DNA of 64,000 nt, from the NCBI RefSeq assembly GCF_002896855.1, contig NZ_CP021850.1:2319665-2383664 (forward strand). Reading direction: 5' to 3'. The notes beneath the pieces were generated by a model that was given only the letters and a program-made list of their open reading frames with translations, was not told where the DNA came from and made no database searches. The DNA is from Clostridium thermosuccinogenes. Its GTDB lineage: Bacteria; Bacillota; Clostridia; Acetivibrionales; DSM-5807. Of the stretch, positions 60,776 through 64,000 are shown in pieces. Every line of letters begins with the position of its first letter. Position 1 is the first letter of the stretch. Both the position numbers and the translations under genes were made by a program.

Positions 60776-63700
60776 CTAATTTTTGCGTACGGTGATGTTG
60801 TCCAGATTAATCCCCGCTTTATTGCCGGAATCATAAGATAACCGTATGGTGTTTTTGCCTTTGTTCAATGTAATGGACTTGGTTACAGTCCCCCAGGTAT
60901 CCCAGTCTGCAGTCTTGGGCAAATCAACTGTGGAGTGTATTTCACCGTTTACATACAGGTTGCGCGTTGCATTTTCCGTACCGGCAGAGTAGCGTATGTC
61001 AAGCGTATAAACCATATTGGCCGGTGCATGAATTTCAAACTCAACCGATTTTCCCGCCTGGGCGAAATTATCAACAAATCCTGTTCCCTCATAACCGGCA
61101 TGATTGGTATTGACATCAACACCATTCAAAGTGGCATACTCTGCTTCATAAGGAACTTCATGCACATTTTCCAGGATAATAGCTGAACTTGTGGAAGCAG
61201 GAACTTTAATATATGTCAGATGCTGCTGGGCGTCATAGTACCATCCACTGGATGCAGCTTTGAAAGCCGCCAGGTCATTAAAGCTTGAAATTGCCGTATT
61301 GCCAAACTTAACAGCACCAGGCTTTCCGGAGAAAACCTGCAGTGTGCATGTCCTGTTCATCACTGGTGCATTGATGGTAATCTGGGATGCTGCATAGTTT
61401 TCATTTACCGATAAGGACCTCTGGACTTTATCAACATAGTCATACCAGTCATAGTTGGTCTGGCCGGAAGGATAAATGCGGAAAGTAAGGTTCTTGTAGG
61501 ATGTGGTATCATTTCCGACAGATCCGCCAAAATCATAATCCGAATTCAGATTCATCGGAAGAACACTTCCGGCTCTTACAAACACCGGAATAGTATCCAG
61601 ACCGGCATAATAGGTGATGAAGCTTTCACCAGGACGCTTTGCACCCCAGAAAAGATCAATCCACTCACCCTCGGGCAGATAAATCAGCTTGCTGGTTTGA
61701 CCTTCATTTTCAATGGGCGCAACGAGCAGGTTTCCACCCAGCATATACTGGAACTCCATAGTTTCTGCCACAGCATCATCAGGGAATTCATAGGCCATGG
61801 ACCTCATCATGGGTACTCCGGTTGCATTTGTGTATTTTGCTTCGTTGTACAAATAAGGGATCAAGCTCATACGCATATTGGCAAATTTCCGGTAAATATT
61901 GATGCAATCGATGTCCCCTGTACGTTCATACATGTTCCAGGGAGTCCTTGCAACGCTGGGGTACGGGTCTCCTCCTGACTCAGAATGCAGCTGCATAATC
62001 GGAGAGAAGGCCGCCTGAGCAACACTGCGTTTGTAAAGCTCCGTGCTTGGTATGTCTCCGTTGAATCCCGCCAAATCCCAGGTTACAAAAGGCACACCTG
62101 ACATTGATGCCGTTATGCACGCCCTCATGGCATCTCTGTAGGCACTGAAGCTGGAACGCTGGTCACCTGACCATGAGATAGGATGCTGACCTGCCAAAGC
62201 ACCTCCTGCACGGCTGAAAATTACGCTGTCAGCGTTATATGTTTTGGCAAAGTCATAGTATGCATTAATGTATAGATCCGGATAAAGGTTGCGCAACTCG
62301 TCTCCTTTGATTCCTCCAAAGGAGGTTATGTTCCGTCCCCATACAAATTCTCCCCCGTCACACTTAAAGCCATCGATGCCCATTTCCTCAAGCAGGTATC
62401 GTCTCTTGTTAAGATACCATTGAGCAGCAGCAGGGTTTGTAAAATCAGGCAACACGCTATTGCCATACCATCCGGGTGCCATGCGATAGGCTCCTCCTTT
62501 GCCGTCACCCAATACATATCCCTGCTGCAGGGCATAAGCCTCATCGGTAGCCAACTGCGGAATAGGATTGCTTGAGCTTTTAATAACAGGCAGCTGCCAC
62601 AAAAGAACTTTAATATTATTTGCATGGGCATAGTCTATAAAACCCTTTGGATTTGGCCAACGACCACCAAAAGTGAAATCCGACATGGTAGGAATCCAAT
62701 TGGCATCCCGGGGAGTATATTGGGCATCACCCCATATATAGAAGGTTTCCTCGTCAGCCCATGCCTCAACAACCATAGCGGAAGTGGGAATATCATACTG
62801 CAGAGTTTTAGCAATCTGCTCTTCTACTTCGGATTGCTTGTTCCATTCATTTGCAGATATCCAGGGTCCAAAAGCCCAGACTGGCGGAATTTCCGGCTTT
62901 CCAACCACATCCGTGTATTTGACGGATATTTCTTTTGGTGTGCCGCTAAAGAAATACATATCCAGGTTTGTGTTGGTGTATCCGCCGGCATTCACCCGTA
63001 TGGTAGCCTTATCACTTGCATCGGTCGCCAGCCGGAACTGTGAATAGTAAGTGGAGTTTAGGAATATCCCGTAATTCTTGTTTGATATATAGAAGGGAAC
63101 CGGAAGATAAGTCTTGTTATCCTGATCAAGATACCAGTTCACAGTGTATATATCAACATTCTTTCCTCGCTGATTAATCGCGTTATATCTCATACCGAAG
63201 CCTGAAAAAGTCTCATCGGCCGGAGTATATAAATTCTCCTCGATCTTTGAGACATAATTGGTTCCATTGGTAAGGAAAGCCAGGCTTCTGCCCTGTGAAC
63301 GATCATATTCTGTAGTAAGAAGATTGTTGTTTGCATCGTAAACCTCAAGTTTGTACGGTGTCTTGAATACCTTCAATTTGATGTCCGGTCCGTTAATCAG
63401 TACGTATGCAGGATTGGAGCTGTCAACAGTGTAATTTGCAAGCCCTCCCGAGAAAGTGCCGTTACCTAACGGTTCAAATTGCATACGGAAATAGCCGGAA
63501 CCGGGAAAAGAAAAACTAATCTTTGGATTTAAAGTTCCGGATTCTGATGAGCACGTGAATTCAACACGATTGTTGTAATTGGTAAACGAAATGACATCTT
63601 TAACAGAGTCCCATCCGGTAACAACAAAGGAGTAAGTATCCGTGGATTTTCTGTTTTGACCATAGTGATCGGCATGGACTGTATATTCCACTACGTCACC

Positions 63701-64000
63701 TTTTGCAAAGCTTCCAAGGTTGGCTTCCCAGTATGAGTCATAGCCATCGTTGTATTTCCATTGAGCATTCACAACAGGCTGTTCAACCCCGTTTTTTTTC
63801 CAGGTTACCCATACTGCCTGCCCTAACTCAATAGGCCAAGTCTTGGACTTTATGTATACATTTTCCCCTGCAATAGGGTCACGGGGGTAACGCTCGCAAG
63901 GCTCTGTTCCAACTTCCTTACCTCCGTAAAGATCATCCCAGCCTGTCGGATTATGCCATATGCCGTCGAGAGCGTAAACGTTTAAGTTAATGCTAAAAAT
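60776..64000 (-). CDS. ctsY: Secreted GH31 3-alpha-isomaltosyltransferase (cycloalternan-forming, CtsY-like), 5' end cut by window edge
   Basis: The frame stays open to the right edge, so 1,075 codons including the stop are visible and a short part of the signal peptide is missing. A GTG at 63772 is internal. The first visible residues end a signal peptide (VYA), then DGIWHNPTGWDDLYGG, and RYPRDPIAGENVYIKSKTWP matches my recollection of B. globisporus CtsY, which has about 1,093 residues. The catalytic nucleophile is the Asp at 62357-62359 (GFKCDGGEFVWG) and the acid/base the Asp at 62162-62164 (SWSGDQ). A C-terminal CBM35 (YEAEYATLNGVDVNTNHAGY) ends the protein. The enzyme transfers isomaltosyl units and closes the cyclic tetrasaccharide cycloalternan. 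ctsZ follows. Confidence 0.9.
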   Translation of the reverse strand: MFSINLNVYALDGIWHNPTGWDDLYGGKEVGTEPCERYPRDPIAGENVYIKSKTWPIELGQAVWVTWKKNGVEQPVVNAQWKYNDGYDSYWEANLGSFAKGDVVEYTVHADHYGQNRKSTDTYSFVVTGWDSVKDVISFTNYNNRVEFTCSSESGTLNPKISFSFPGSGYFRMQFEPLGNGTFSGGLANYTVDSSNPAYVLINGPDIKLKVFKTPYKLEVYDANNNLLTTEYDRSQGRSLAFLTNGTNYVSKIEENLYTPADETFSGFGMRYNAINQRGKNVDIYTVNWYLDQDNKTYLPVPFYISNKNYGIFLNSTYYSQFRLATDASDKATIRVNAGGYTNTNLDMYFFSGTPKEISVKYTDVVGKPEIPPVWAFGPWISANEWNKQSEVEEQIAKTLQYDIPTSAMVVEAWADEETFYIWGDAQYTPRDANWIPTMSDFTFGGRWPNPKGFIDYAHANNIKVLLWQLPVIKSSSNPIPQLATDEAYALQQGYVLGDGKGGAYRMAPGWYGNSVLPDFTNPAAAQWYLNKRRYLLEEMGIDGFKCDGGEFVWGRNITSFGGIKGDELRNLYPDLYINAYYDFAKTYNADSVIFSRAGGALAGQHPISWSGDQRSSFSAYRDAMRACITASMSGVPFVTWDLAGFNGDIPSTELYKRSVAQAAFSPIMQLHSESGGDPYPSVARTPWNMYERTGDIDCINIYRKFANMRMSLIPYLYNEAKYTNATGVPMMRSMAYEFPDDAVAETMEFQYMLGGNLLVAPIENEGQTSKLIYLPEGEWIDLFWGAKRPGESFITYYAGLDTIPVFVRAGSVLPMNLNSDYDFGGSVGNDTTSYKNLTFRIYPSGQTNYDWYDYVDKVQRSLSVNENYAASQITINAPVMNRTCTLQVFSGKPGAVKFGNTAISSFNDLAAFKAASSGWYYDAQQHLTYIKVPASTSSAIILENVHEVPYEAEYATLNGVDVNTNHAGYEGTGFVDNFAQAGKSVEFEIHAPANMVYTLDIRYSAGTENATRNLYVNGEIHSTVDLPKTADWDTWGTVTKSITLNKGKNTIRLSYDSGNKAGINLDNITVRKN

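Noticed and set aside
1-64000. CRISPR arrays, prophage, rRNA operon or replication origin
   Set aside because: No regularly spaced identical repeats, phage structural genes, rRNA sequence or clustered DnaA boxes were seen.

Overview
The window looks like chromosomal DNA of a low-G+C, endospore-forming Clostridia-type Firmicute. The signs are a divergent alpha/beta small acid-soluble spore protein gene, a T-box leader, a glmS ribozyme, the cdaA-cdaR pair, a BlaI/BlaR1 pair, an Lpl/Ytc-type sugar ABC transporter without its own ATPase, AGGAGG-type ribosome binding sites and very AT-rich gaps. Genus cannot be fixed from the sequence alone.

Layout. 1-4.1 kb: the tail of a LacI-family regulator, a mini-protein resembling the start of decarboxylase beta subunits, and small membrane/regulator genes. 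4.3-5.9 kb: an IS256-family element with clear ends. 6.2-9.6 kb: arsC and a BlaR1/BlaI-type pair with tandem BlaI boxes. 9.7-12.7 kb: a LUD-domain protein, an unknown small protein, a GNAT acetyltransferase and mtnN. 12.9-17.8 kb: a candidate small RNA, glmS, a long leader carrying a glmS ribozyme with a roughly 100-nt insertion, and glmM. 18.0-19.5 kb: an IS4/IS701-like element. 19.7-29.9 kb: an M20 amidohydrolase, IS200-like copy 1, and a minus-strand catabolic cluster (hydroxyacid dehydrogenase, binding protein, two permeases, TetR regulator, epimerase/dehydratase-like protein, DapA-like aldolase). One dyad (GTAAC-N6-GTTAY) recurs at three of its promoters. 30-34 kb: a FAD oxidoreductase and cdaR/cdaA. 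34-45 kb: SPFH protein with an Arc-type repressor, CPBP protease, LspA-like protein, an FtsX/ABC exporter with its two-component system, tRNA-Leu and two small membrane proteins too short for routine gene calling. 45-54.4 kb: metallophosphoesterase, pgi, SASP, and pheS-pheT whose T-box leader is separated from pheS by IS200-like copy 2, then a TPR protein. 54.5-56.3 kb: amt-glnB. 56.6-64 kb: two large secreted GH31 enzymes matching the cycloalternan-forming pair (CtsZ and CtsY); CtsY runs off the right edge.

How it fits together. Three themes stand out. Amino-sugar and cell-wall supply comprises glmS under ribozyme control, glmM and pgi; cdaAR lies separately from glmM, unlike the common cdaA-cdaR-glmM order. 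Extracellular alpha-glucan conversion to cycloalternan and a TetR-controlled uptake/catabolic cluster suggest a carbohydrate scavenger. RNA-level control is prominent (glmS ribozyme, Phe T-box, probable sRNA), and mobile DNA has settled next to RNA regulatory signals: both IS200-like copies sit exactly at the U-tract of minus-strand intrinsic terminators.
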